Positions 48,413 to 62,600 of a DNA stretch of 64,000 bases are shown here, in pieces. The stretch covers positions 45,907-109,906 of the forward strand of contig CAJNOP010000365.1 of assembly GCA_905250075.1 (NCBI GenBank). The letters are read 5' to 3'. The notes below the pieces were generated by a model that was not told the origin of the DNA, made no database searches, and saw only the letters and a program-made list of their open reading frames with translations. Both the position numbers and the translations under genes were made by a program. This stretch comes from Rotaria sp. Silwood1. Its lineage: Eukaryota; Rotifera; Eurotatoria; Philodinida; Philodinidae. How positions within the stretch are numbered: the first letter of the stretch is position 1; each line of letters opens with the position of its first letter.

Positions 48413-50346
48413 TCACCAACGTTCACGCAATATTGCTGGTGGTTGTGTACGTGATAAATGACGATATAAACTTTGTACATAAGTAAAAACAACTTTCCAA
48501 TCTGGTTTAGCACCCATGAGTATCATATCATCTATATCAATTAATGGTTCTATGCCAGCACGTTCTCTGAGAAAAAAAAAAAGAAAATACAAATAATTGC
48601 AACATAAAACAAAGCAAAAAGAAAGATTAAATGACATACAAAGCAACAGTAAAAGCTAATTCAAAATTTTGACGAGGATCATCGGCAGTTAATGTATCAA
48701 AATTAAATTCATCAGGAAAATATCGATGAATAAGTGCACAAAATGCTAAACCATCACTCCATGATGAAGAAAAATTTTTAATATTAATACCCTAATATTA
48801 ATATAGAAAATATTTACAAACAAAAATCTTAAAGATTTACTTTATAAAATTGTGTAAGTTCTTGACACCAACGTAAAATTGTATCTTTAATCATACTTGG
48901 ATTTTGAGGACTAAAATTAATATCATATGTACTATTTCATATAATCATCGTTGGCATTGAAATAGAGGTAAAGAAAAATGTGACTAGCACTGAGATTGCA
49001 AAAGGTCTTAGCTTATTTGACTAATCAAAGGCCAAATATTTTGTTCGTTAGAATGCAAGTAAACATCTCGATGAGACTGATAGAGAATTATTTCTACTAA
49101 TGGATCGCAGATGATTATTTCATTAGACAAGATAAATAGAAAGACAAAAAAAGAATACATTTATTTTACCTAATCTTTGGTCTTATTGTAGAATTTGGTA
49201 TGACATTATCACCAGCAAGATCTAGTGTAAAAATTGATTTTTCTACAAAAACATAAAATTTTTTATTTTATATAAAATTACCTGTTCGTGATAAACGTCG
49301 AAGTGCTGTTGCTTGTAATTTTTCTTTTTTATCATATTCTCGTATAAGATCTGATGGTTTAACTGTTGAATGTGATACACGACGTCTTGCCCAAATAGGT
49401 GTTGTTGTATCATGTTCTTCTATATCAGATGATAATGGTTTATTTCTATTATTAATAGATTGTTGACGATAATTAGTTGAATAATAATCATTATCAAGAT
49501 TTGTAATTATTGTACTTGAACGTTTTCTTGTTGATTTAACATTACCTAATATTGGATCATATTCAACTTCAACTTCAACAATATCTTTTGCTAATTTATA
49601 TAATAAAATATATTTGAAAAAAAAAAAGAAAGATTTAAATTTTAAAATAAACTTACTATCATCATCTCTATTAACATATGAAATTTCATTTAAACTTGAA
49701 CGTACACAATCATCAACAAATCCTTTAATATTTTGTTCAATAGCTGTTTTTGGATTATTTTCATTATTTGCACGATGAAAATCTAAAGAATAATTTGATT
49801 GATATAATGATGATGGTGTTTCATTATCTTCTTTTTCACTGATTACTGATATTTGTCGTATTATTGGTCTAGATTTATTTTCTTCTTTAATACTTTTTAA
49901 TGAAAATTGTGTATCATATTCAGATGATGGTGATTGAACAATATCTGGAAAAAAAAACATGTTTTCTTATAAAATTAATTTTCTTTTTTTATTATTCGTT
50001 TTGTTTTGATAAATATAAAAAATGTGAATAAATTCTGCGGACAGGGGCATTGATTCATATTTCTTGATGCGCCTATACGTAGAACTTCATCACAAATTTT
50101 TTTTTTGTTTTTTTACTTCAAATAATTTTTTTTTTGTTTGTTATTTAAATACATACCTTTACTAGAATTCGATTGTAGAAGTAGAGATACTATTTGTTTT
50201 CTACCACAATGAATACATTGAAATGAAATATCATGTCTTTGTTCGGATTGATTTTTTGTTATATTGTTATATTGATTTGCTTGCTGTTGTTGTTGTTGTT
50301 GAAACTGATCGCGTAAAGATCGTACATTTGTATTCGTCTGTGACAT
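48413..50346 (-). CDS. smoothelin-like protein with C-terminal calponin-homology domain
   Basis: Smoothelin-type proteins carry a single C-terminal type-2 CH domain and associate with actin. The start ATG is at 50344-50346 (MSQTNTNVRSLRDQ), followed by a poly-Gln run and a CxxC pair (CIHCGRKQIV). The middle (49270-49960) is Ser/charged and disordered (YDPILGNVK, ARRRVSHSTVKPSDLIREY). The CH domain spans about 48.42-48.92 kb: KDTILRWCQELTQFYK, GINIKNFSSSWSDGLAFCAL, HRYFPDEFNFDTL, FELAFTVALERAGI, IDDMILMGAKPDWKVVFTY and VQSLYRHL, ending in ILRERW and TGA. PDWKVVFTYVQSLYRHL fits smoothelin better than cytospin. The CH call is firm; the smoothelin sub-assignment is likely. Confidence 0.83.
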
Positions 50347-52467
50347 CGTGATAAAAATGAATAAATGATTGAATTCATCATATTTAACTTCTTTTTTTTC
50401 TCGGATACGAAAAAAAAGAAGTAAATTTTTTGTAAATGACAACGATTTACTATGCTTACTTTCTCTATCACTTGTTGAATATTTGAGAGCTATTAACATT
50501 TTTACTTTTTTATGTTCGTTTGGACTTTTCTTTTTTTCCTTTTTATTGGAAAAAAAAATTAAGTATAAGTATGTACACATGTTAATAATGACAAACGTCA
50601 AACCAAACCATCATAAAAGTTATAATCTAGCTAGATTGTTTAGTTGTTGACATTTACTGATATATCACCTTTAAAATATTGATTCATACAAGTAGAATTA
50701 TTCATATGAATTGATTTTAATGTTATGTTTTATCGTATAATTTCAGTTTGCTTTTGACATCATAAAAGTTAACGAAGATTTTAAGGACATCCAGTTTTAG
50801 AAGAAAAATTTCAAGACTAATAGATCTTGACGAGTAGAATCAAAATACGTGTATCTCTTCTAAGACATAACAGGATTAAAATGTATTCTTAGACAGTTTA
50901 TAGTATATCTGAAAAAGTTACAGTTCGATGGAATATTTGTAAACTGTAGAAACGAGACTGTTATTGTACTTCTTTTTTTTTTATGAAAAAGTTATTTTTT
51001 AAAGAAAAACATAAAACAATGTACAATTTTTGTTAATTTGATTTCTATTCGAACTAACAAAGACAAATCTTTATGACGTTCATAAATAAAATATGAATCA
51101 ATCATTCTATTCTAATATTCAACAACGGAAGTCAATATTAATCTTATATTTTAATCAAAAATTGCAACCATGATTATTTTTATTTCTTGTTTGCTTGGCA
51201 AAAAAAGAAAAAAAGAAATTGAAGTTATTTGCCACTAAAAATAATTAAGTTATGCTTTTCATGTTTTAAGATAGATATTAGAAATTGTAAAAACTTGTTC
51301 TTTTTTTATCACCTTTAAAGAATGAACTCATCAGAAATTTCATGGCAGATAAATCTTAATGAGCAGAGCGAAATTAATCATAGGCTGAATGTATCACTGC
51401 ATGAAAAATCTTGGGATCATAAGGACAAAAAAAAAAACTAACATCCTCCTTTCTCATACGATTACAATTTTTCTTTATAGATACTAGACGCTATTTGATC
51501 CGTATACATTTTTTCTGCTTTCTTTTTGTCTTCTTCTATTCATATAAAAGCACCAAATGTCTAAGAGAAACCACCAAATATACGTGGGTTTTTTTTGTAA
51601 TTTCTGATAAAAGTCAGCAGCCTATGATATTTTAAAACAAATAAAAAGATGATTTTTCTATCATTTCTTGACAACAACAAAACAAATCTGTAAACTCTCA
51701 TGTTTTTCTATCTATCCGCTTTTATACTTATATATTAATCCATAAATATTTACTTAGAACATGCAACAAAGATTCTCGTGTAAAAATTTTTTAGAAACAA
51801 AAATTTCAATGAAATTATTATATTTTAAAATTTAATTGTTCTACAATCATCATTAATTCAATATTATTTTTTTGTAAAATAATCTCTTACATATAATTCC
51901 CATTATTTATCTTTCATTCATCAACCGTTCACATGGACGGTATGAAACATCATACAATTCCATATAAGATCATTAAATACATCAAAGAGATCAAAACAAA
52001 AACAAAAAAAAAGGAATATCAGAGTAAAATCGCATACATACAAATGAATTTCTGTCTGACTGATAATTCCACAAAGCAGAATAAAAGAGCAAAAAAAAAA
52101 TAAATATAAATTCCTATTCGATTTAACCAAACACAAACCAACAACAAACAGCGAACAAAAAAAAAAACGAAGGCATATAGTTTTTTTTGTCTATTCGAAG
52201 CAGAACACTCTATGTGCATTTTCTGTTGTTAAGAGTAAAAAAAAGATTACACGTTTTTTGTTTATATACACACAAGAAAAAAAAAACAAATAAAAAAAAA
52301 CCGAAAAAATGAATGTCTAGCGCAAAAAAAAATTTTTTTACCGATTTTGTTAAACAAAAAGACAAACAAACATACACACACACAAAGTTACCGGTTCAAA
52401 CGAAAAACAAAATAAAACACACCGATTTGACTAATACAAACGAAGAACAAAAAAAGAATTGAAAGTA
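50347..52467. other. intergenic between smoothelin-like start and SHOC2 stop
   Basis: About 2.1 kb, AT-rich with many A/T homopolymers. No gene, RNA or recognisable repeat was found. It should contain the promoter of the smoothelin-like gene and the SHOC2 3'UTR. Confidence 0.55.
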
Positions 52468-55400
52468 TTAATTTAGATTGAATGGTCCTTGTACTTTGAG
52501 AAACTAAAATTAGACAAAAAATAAAAACATTAATCAATAAATGAATATAAATTTTGGTTTTTAATATACTTGTATCACGAGTGATGGTCCACCGGCCACA
52601 ATTTCTTGTGGTAAACTTCTTAATGGACAATTTTCAATACTCATTATTTGTAAATTTGTACATAATGCTAATTCATATGGTAATACATCCAAATTTGGAT
52701 TATCATTAACATAAAGTTGTTCAAGTTTTTCTAATTGACCTATATCTTCAGGTAATAATGTTAAATTATTTTCACCAACATTTAAATGTGTAAGATTTGT
52801 TAAAGATCTTTAGATATATATATATATATATACTTTATATAAAAGAAAATAAAAAACAAATTACCCTATTGAACGTGGTAATTGTGTTAATTGATTTGAT
52901 GCAATAATTAATCTTGTTAATTCTCGTAAATATCCTAGATTATTTTTTTTTTTAATATAAAATGTCGATTAATAGATTATAGATAATTATTTACCTATTT
53001 CCTGAGGTAATGAATCAAGTTTATTTTCTTCAAGATCTAAATGTCGTAATTTTCTTAATTGCCCCAATGATGGAGGAATTCTCTATAATAGAATAACAAC
53101 ATATATATTAATCAACAGATTGTTAGATATGTTATCTTAATATTAAAAACAAAACAAGGAACAAATTGATTCCTGCATTTTTACATGGATATATAAATAT
53201 GTTAGAATATATAAAAAGGTCTTTTAGATAATTAGCAAATGCTTAAAGATATTTTTATTCATATCATAGATCGATCTCAAGAGGTCTCAGATAAACGATA
53301 TTGGAATACGAAAGAGACTCATTCCATAGAAAAAATACGCCAACGTGTTTAATACATACTTTTAATTGATTATTCGACATAATAAGTACTTCTAAATTTT
53401 GTAAATTTTTAATATCTTCTGGTATAACAGTTAATTGATTTGTTGCCAAATTAAGTTCAACTAATGCTGTCCAAGAGCCAATGTCTATAGAACAAAAAAA
53501 AACAATCAGAACATAGTTTAATTCGAATTCTCTTGTGTAAAAAAAAAAGAAATATAATCTAACTGATAAAACTTTATTTAATTATATATATTTATATTTA
53601 TTTGTATATATATATATATATTATTAGATATTTTATGGTGTCTGGTTGTTAATGAATATTAAGTTCGATAACTAGAATTTTTTACATTTATTTTTTTTTC
53701 TTATGACATTTCTTTAAGTCACAATCTATAATAGACACAATAGTTGTAGAGATCTAAATATCTACAATTCTTTGCGTACATTGTGACATGTTATAATTAA
53801 TATCTTCTGTTCACTATGAAATAAACTAAAAGAAAATTTTTCTTGTTAATAATAAATGTGATTCTATTGTATGTCTCTAGAAATTTTCTTAGCAGTGTAT
53901 TAGATTAGTTCAAAAAATATTCATTATTATCTTTTTATTTTATAATATATTCAAATAATAATAATATGTATGCATTATTTAACATTGATAAAAGATCGCT
54001 ATATTGAACAATATCGTATCTAAGAAAAGAATCTCGGAGAAATATTTTCTGCTCTGTTCGTCATTAATGCATGAGAACAAAGTTTATATACATCATTATT
54101 ATGAAGATTATTTAACCATCTATAATTAGAATACCTTTTTTTTTTCTTTTTCTCTCATCTTCTTTTTTTTTTATAAGTAAAGAATTTGATGATATATCAT
54201 ACCTAAAGGTAATGATGTCAATGAGTTTTCTCTCATATTTAATTTTGATAAATATTTTGCTAAAGAAAATATTGAAAATGGAATTTTATCAATTGTATTA
54301 CATTCCATATTAATTGAATGTACAGATGTAAATTGTGTTGGACCACCTAATGGAAATGAATTAAAATTATTTCTTGCTAATGATATTGTATTTAAATGAA
54401 TTAAACTTGATAAAAGTCCTTCCTATTTATAAATAAAAATAATTTTGAAATAAAAAATAAAAAAGAACAACTAACCGGTAATTGTGAAACATTATTTCCT
54501 TCAATATTAAATTCATCAAGTTTTAAACAATTTGCTAATGAAGATGGAATGGCCGAAAGACGATTATATCTGATCAATAGTCGACTAAGATTTTTAAGAT
54601 TGCCTATTAATTCAGGTAAATCAACCAATTCATTATGAGTTAAATCTAATGTTGTTAATTGAGCACAATTTCCTAAGAAAAATTTTAAATTATATATATA
54701 TATATATATTGTTGTTTTTTTATTTAATAAAATAAATTTTTTTTCTAACAAACCTATTTCATTTGGTAAATGTTCAAGATGATTATGTGCAACATCAAGT
54801 GTTAAAAGTTGTATAAGATTTCCAACAGTAATAGGTAATAAACGTATACGATTTTCTCTTAAACTTAACATTTGTAAATTCTAATAAATTTACAAAAAAA
54901 AAACAAAGTTTTAAATTATTTGTTTTCGTAAAAAAAAAAACTTACAACTAAATTTTTTATCATATCTGATACTTCTTTTATTCTATTAAAACGTAAATAA
55001 AGTGTTGTTAAACTTGTTATACGATAAATAACATCAGGAATCTAACAAAAAAAAGAATAACATTTTAAATAAAGAATTAATTAACAAAAAAAATAAAATT
55101 CATTTTTCTTACATCATTAAATTTATTATGTCGTAAATCAAGTACTTTTAATTGTACAAGACGATCCATTGTATCAGGTAATGTTGTTAATGAATTTTCA
55201 CTTAATGCTAAAACTTTTAAATTAACTAAATTACCAATTTCAGGTGGTAATTGTTGTATACGATTACTATATAAATATAGTTCTCGAACATGAATTAACT
55301 AATTAAGAAAAAAACTTATTTTAATTTTACAAAAAAAAAAAAAAATTAATAATATATAAAATTCTTACATCTTTAATTGTATTTGGTAGAATAGTAACAC

Positions 55401-56672
55401 TACTTTTACTTAAATCAAATCGTTCACTTTGTTCATCACGACAATTTTGTATTTCTCGATTAATATCCTATGAAAAAAAAAATAATATTTATTTTTAATT
55501 AATTATCAATCAAATCTTAAATATCTTTTGTTTTTGTTTTTTTTATTTATAAAGTCTTAGATAAATAGATATATAAGATCGACTTACGGTTTGTTTAGCA
55601 TTTGCAGCTATACGTGATGTCAATGATTTGAATGGATGAATATCTCTTAACATTGTTATTAGAATTTTCTTTTTTTCTTTCTGAATATTAAGAATTAATT
55701 TATGAAAAATGACCAATATATATATATATCTTGCTAACAAATGACCTCGCTAAATACTTAATCGTTGATAACTACTCAATAGATCAATCCTAGTAACATA
55801 AACAACTAAGTTTTGTTCGTTTGCGTTTATTTTTCTCTCTCTCTCTGTCTATTTTGCCGACAAATAGATATGTAGATGGATGGATAGTTAGAAAGAATAA
55901 GAAAGCAGACAACTCAAGTAATAGCACATAACGGAGAAAGAACGACGAGAAAGAACAGAGAGAACGAGACATATAGAGAAAAAAATATCTACTTGTATCA
56001 TTCAGGAAAAAGATGCAGAAAACAAAAAAAAACCATTCTCTCTACTTTGCTATTTTCTCTTCTGTTTTTTTTTATGTTAAGATGAAGCGATGACAGATAG
56101 AAAAATATATGTGCGTCATAGATTTTGTTCTATTACTGTTAATCTTTTGTTGTGCCCGAATATATTTCTCGTTCAAAACATCTTTAAAGAAAAATTTGCA
56201 TATATCTAGTACAGGTTTACAATGCGTGCAATATATTTAGCGGAAAAATCGGAAGTAGAAGAAAATAAATGAGATTCGATGATGCTGACATATTTTTCCT
56301 TTTTTCCTATTTACACCGTAATAAAGTAAAAACAAAGCGTCTTATGCAAATAAATAATAAACTTGTACTATGACATATAAGTTATTGATGGGCTCATTAT
56401 TAATATTATCAGAACAAAAAACAAAAACTTTGTTTTCTTTTTTGTTTTTCATGATCAACATACGTACCACTTCGGCTCGGATACGACCACTACGCCCTTC
56501 TTTTTTGTTCACAGATTTAATGCCAGCCTAATGATAATTAATATTTTGTAGAATAAAAAACAAAAAAACAAAAAATCTATTTATATATATATATTATCCT
56601 TACAAATGTGACTTGACTGGAGGAACTTGCTGCTGTAGCTTCTTTGTCTTTTGAAAGTTTGGGCAGACTCAT
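52468..56672 (-). CDS. SHOC2: SHOC2 leucine-rich repeat scaffold
   Basis: SHOC2 joins MRAS and PP1C in a phosphatase complex that activates RAF. The start is at 56670-56672 ([13 protein letters not shown]) and the stop TAA at 52468-52470. Exon 1 ends SSSSQVTF, whose V-T-F resembles the PP1-docking RVxF core found in SHOC2 N-termini. Exon 2 is [20 protein letters not shown]. The LRR array then follows human SHOC2 closely: [194 protein letters not shown] and [20 protein letters not shown]. The last exon ends [11 protein letters not shown], equivalent to FLKMQGPYRAMV. The whole protein is full length, with about 20 LRRs. The long intron (53.5-54.2 kb) shows nothing recognisable. Confidence 0.94.
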
Positions 56673-59600
56673 AATCAATCTAGAATAAGACAGAAAAATG
56701 GTTTTTGTTATCGATCGATCAAGATAAATATATATACATTTTCTTTTTCTCCTTAAAAGTTTGATTAGCAAATGAATTGTTCTGTTTGAATGAATAATAG
56801 TACAAGCTTTTAACAGAACAACAATTAGTGAATCAATCTTACATCATCTATGAGACAAGCAATCGATTGATTATTCATCATATATCAAAGTACACATTCA
56901 CCACCAGCTGACAATACATAAACGTCGAGACAAAAAAAGAAAAAAAGAAAATAAAAGTAGAAATTGAAAAAATAACATTCTTGTTTTTTTGTTATATTAA
57001 AGTACTTAATTCTTTATCTTTCTATTCTTTTACTATTTCGTTGATGTAATAATAAATATTCCATATATATAGTTACTAGATTGTTCGATATTATGCATTC
57101 GAAAGACATAGATACGAATAATAATAATCATAATCATAATCATAATAATGATAAATGACAATCACCCATATATATATCTATGATATGCAACCTACTTTTG
57201 ATAATTATCAATGTCACTAATACGACTATCCAGCTGTTGATAAGCCATCATTCACTTTTGTATGTTTTCGAATAAACTCTTCAGTGATTAGAAGTCTACG
57301 CATACATACATATATATATCTATGTATCTATATCATTTGATTACATGATTCTATCGTCAACTTCATAAAATATATTTCCTTTTATAAGTACATGACAATG
57401 ACATCGTTCTTTTCATATACTCTACCATCATTAAGTAATATTAACAAAGAAGGAAAATCTTGAAAAAAAAAAAAAAAAAAAACTTTTTTTTTTTTCTTTC
57501 TCATTATGTTGTGGATCATAATATTTTGTCTATTTGAGTATCATCATCAATAATACAAGCAAAAAAGAAAAAAAAATGGCATGTGCATATACAAAAATGT
57601 CAAAAGAAAAATAAACAGATGATGATAGAAAATATTGATCTGACGTATATATATATATAACGAACTTTTGGTTTTTTTTTGTCTTCTATTTTTAATTAGA
57701 AAGAAATAAGTGCAAAAGAAAAAATATTTCATTTATTTTACCTTAATCGAACATTAATTAAATCATCGATATTTGTTTTCTTTTTGCTTTGCATATTGAT
57801 TTATATGTTGATTAATTATTAACAAAATATCGTATGGATTAAATATTAACTATTTATTACTCTTACAAAAAAAAAGGATATTCGAGTACGACAAATAATC
57901 TAGAAAATGTTGAGTGTATTTTTGATAATGATTTTGATGGATAGTTTTTACTGGCTGTAGGCATTTTTTGGTCAATCAACTGATACATTTCATCATGCTT
58001 GATGATTGACAAAAATTTTACTTGAGGAGAAGACAAGAAATCGAACGTATTACTTTTCGAACTAGAAAAGATTTTTGTTAAATGATTTAATTATTTATTT
58101 CTTAATAGAATACAATTATTTTTTTTTTTGTTAGAAAAATTTATACTAAATATGTAATCTATGTTCTAACGAGAGTGAAATTTTAATCTTACCTTATTTT
58201 TTATTTTTAGAGATTTAATTTATTTAAATGATTTCTATGATTATTAATTAATTGAAAAAATGTAACCATGCTAAATTAAGAACAAAAAAAAAAAAAGATA
58301 TTCTTTTCTAACAAATTAATATTTAGTTGTACATTATTTACTAACAAAAATAGATTTCATGCATGAATTCTTGTTTTTAATGAAACAATGATGAATTTTC
58401 TGAACTTAATTGAGTACAAATTATTTAATATATTATTTTGTAATATGAGTTGAAAGATACTGAGTTTTACACTAATATTATTTCTAATAACTAAACATTT
58501 ATATGAACTCGAAGTTTTTTTCTCGTTTATAAAACTCGAATACTTACTATATTCATAGATTTTACTATTTTCTCAGAAAGAGAATGTCTTTCCCAATGGA
58601 GTACTATTTAAACAACTATAAAAAGAAACATGTCATCGAACAAATTATGAATACGGAATTATACTTAAAATAGAAACCTTACATTTTATGATTGTCAATT
58701 TCTTTCTGTCAAACCACATCTACGTTAATAAATACAACATGCTCAAGTATTATTATTCTATAAATTAATTTGATGCTAAAAAAGATTTCTTCTTTTTTTT
58801 TTTTTTTTTTGTTAATTCATAATTTAAATGACTCCTAAAAATGGATTCACATAATAAAATAAACTTCAAAGTACTTTAATAGCCAAAAAAAAATCAGAAT
58901 ATGTCATAGAACTGCAAAATATTCTCATTTTAACGATTGATTCTCAAATGATTATAGTCATAAATACTAAAATATTTATTAATGTAAAGTATCGATAAGT
59001 ACAAATTTAAACCATATGTTTTTTTGGCCTTTTTTTTCTCATGGTTATTTCAGAGAGTCAATTCTTAGAATGTAATGTATCTATTCAAAATTGTACAATT
59101 CCGATTTAATTTTGAGATCTGTTGTTTTTTTTGCATTAGACAAAAAATTTAAGATTGATTTAGGAAAGATCATTCTGAAGGAATTGGTGTATGTTTGCTT
59201 ACAAAAGTATATACCCAATATTGAGAATTACTGGAATTTTAACAATACTAGTGATCGGTTTTTAATGCTCTTTATTTTTAGATTTTGTCTAATGCAAAAA
59301 ATAGGTCTCAAAATGAAGTTGGAATCAGTCGAAAAACAAAAACAAAATGCGAATGTTCGATCGATTTCATGGAGATACCATGTTATAGAAACTGATATAT
59401 CGATCGCTTCTAAAAATGTTTTTTTTTGTTTGACTTATTCGAATACTTTTTCTTATTTTAATAAAAACCAAGTTAGAAAAATCAAAGAAGCCTATAAAAA
59501 CATAAATTCTCATTAGGATAGATATTTTCCTTAAGTTTTACTGGTCAATGGTAAAGAAACCAAGAATTAATTGTTTCAATAAAATGACCAAACACTATAA

Positions 59601-62600
59601 AACGGATTCGTCTTGTATCAAATAGCATCCTCAATACACAAAACAAGTTTTTATTAAAGTTCGATCCTTTAATATCGTCGCTGATTTTTTTTTGCTCGAA
59701 TAATCTAACTTGCAATTCTTCTAAAGTCGAAATTTCGATGAAAATTTGTTGTAAATATTGTGCGTATTATTCAATGCAGATTGTTTTTTTTTTACTTACT
59801 AATTCTCAAAATAATATTAGTTTCATTTGAAATAATAGCTTTGAATACAAAATCCATTTTTATGATATTTTTCCTATCACATTGAGAAAAACAATTTGTT
59901 TTTTTGTAACTCTATGGACGAGTAAAACCAAAAGAAAATGTCAAACCTAATGAAATTTGATGCTTATAATATATTTCATTTTTTTCCTACAAAAAAGAAA
60001 TTTCTCGAATATATCACAAAATAATTTGACAAGCGTTATCCATCCACAACAACAAAAAAAGATCTTTACTAATATTTTGAATCATTGGCACCTTAATTTT
60101 TATACTAATTTTCTTAAATTATACTATGTAGACTTCACTCAAAGTTCAACATATCTTACCTACTCAATCAAACGTGTGTACTTGATAGAAGTGGTGTTAC
60201 GCTTTGTTATTTTTTTTGTATGCTAGGCTGAGTACATTCAAATGTTTTATCACTGATAGACAATGGAACAAAAAAAATATTTTTTTTTTCTACCTTTTGG
60301 AAGTTCTTATTGAACTTTGACAGAAATGTAAAGTATTGTTATTATTTAAAGTGACTAGCCGCTTCTTTTTCTCAAGAGTGGAATTAAGAGTTGTTCATAA
60401 TAAAAAAAAAAATGTAGAGACTCTGAACTCTTCTTTACCAAAAATAGAAGTTACGAAAGTATAGCCGAATCAATTATTTTTCTAACGTTCGATATAATTT
60501 TTTTTTTCTTAAGAAAAAATATTAAATATGTCCAGTTCTATTTTTCCTTATGTTAGAACTTGATCTGAATTCACTTCTATAGTAAAAAATTTTAAATATT
60601 TTTCAATACATTTTATCATCCAACAATACGAAATCTTGTTTATTACACTATGAAAAAAAACAACAAAACCATAAAACGCAAGACTCTATAAGTTATGTTG
60701 TGATATAACAGTATTAATTATGTATATAATTATCTTGATCTTATTAGAATATTGTATTAAAAATATGAATACTAAAAAACCTATCTCAAATAGATTGAAC
60801 TCAATCTAATGTTACAACTCGTACTTGCAGAAAATTTTTAACATATGTGTTTAATGTCAAAATATTTATCAAACCATTTAACTTAGTATATATGTGTATG
60901 CAAACTTATTTTTCAATTATTCAGACAAATATGCGAAATAATGTATGAGTCTTATCAATGTATTTATTTGTCATATACTTCTATATCTATAAAAAAGTAC
61001 ATCACGTACATGGATATATTCTCTGTAAGTTCTTGTAAGATGATTAGAATTTCGATAAATACTGAATGTAAATGAAAAAAAAAAAAACTTTTATCTAAGA
61101 ATACTACTATCGAAATATTTCTATGTTGACATGCAAAATCATTTTACTATTTTTATCTAAATGTTAGTTCATATAAGAATTAAGACTTGTTTTTTCTTTC
61201 GATATGTCATTGTTTATTCCTTGTTAAAATAGATTTGTTCTCCTATAAACATGCAACACTTAACATAAAAACAAAAACAAAAAAAAACTTCTTTATTAAT
61301 TGTTAACATTTATATCGAAAAATTCAATAGTTTCAATTGTACGATTGAATTCAAATAGATAGAAAGAAGCTTATCAAATAAAAGAAGTCATTTAAGTTCA
61401 AATTTTATATCTAGAAAAAAAGAAAATATTTCTTACATACACATACAAGAATTCTCATATATTAACATGTCAATACATTGTTTAGATTCTTAACATACAA
61501 AAATATTAAACATATATGTAAATATGAATATAGTATAGTAGTATATATTTTATATTTTCATAATTATAAATGATTAAAATATTATTTTTGCTTCTAACTT
61601 TTTCTATCTAATTAATTTATTAAAATAATCATTATCAAATGATCTTATCATGAAACAAAATTAATTATATTTATATATTATTCAATTTTCTAAGCTTTTA
61701 ATATAAAAAATTAAAACAAAAAAGAAAGATACAAACTATTATTCTATTGTATAGATTAATCCGAAAGATTATTTTAACAAAAACAAAAGAAAAACTACAT
61801 ACATAAACTAATTAGATAAGAATATCAAAAAAAACCTATATATACATACTAAATAAAAGACAAACATATGGATATAAATATATAACAAGTATCTGCTTTA
61901 ATTTTCAGACGTAATATAACCTAAGGGTTATATTGTATCTGTTCGCATTGTCAAAAAAAAAAAGAAAGTGAATGAAAGCTAAAATCTATATAAAAGCACC
62001 TGAGGACAATACACATATGCTAACCTTAATAATACTATAAAGTTATTAATAACAATAACAAGTGCAAACTAGATAAGGTATAACTACTGTCTATAGTATA
62101 TCTTGGACATTATATTAAGAATTTGATACGAAAGAGATTTACTCTATATGATGAAATATAATACATATCCTTAGAATCCACTTATTTTCTATGTCGATAT
62201 ATTCTTTATATAAAATTGATTAAAAAATTATAATAACAATACGTTCAGTAGAGATTCAAATGCCAAAAAAAAAAAAAAAAAGAAACAAGAAATTCAAACA
62301 ACCTACCACAATATTATATATTGTTAATAGAAAATAGTAATAATATATATGTGTGTGTGTGCGTTATTTTGTTTATAAGAAAGAAATGATGATAATAATC
62401 AAGTCACGGATTGATGAACAATAGAACGATTGAAGAATAGATATTATACGAGAAAAAAAAATATCAATAGTGATGACAATGTCAACATCAAGAACATCGT
62501 CATTCTCGCATTTTTTTTTTACTTAAGCAATAGGGTCTCTGCTGTTTTGATAACACCATGGTATTTTATTTCTCATTGCTGTACTAGCATACACATGCAC

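Noticed and set aside
59091..59516. 141-codon open frame on the + strand
   Set aside because: No conserved motif. It spans a TTTTGCATTAGACAAAA inverted repeat, uses AT-biased codons throughout and has no splice partners.
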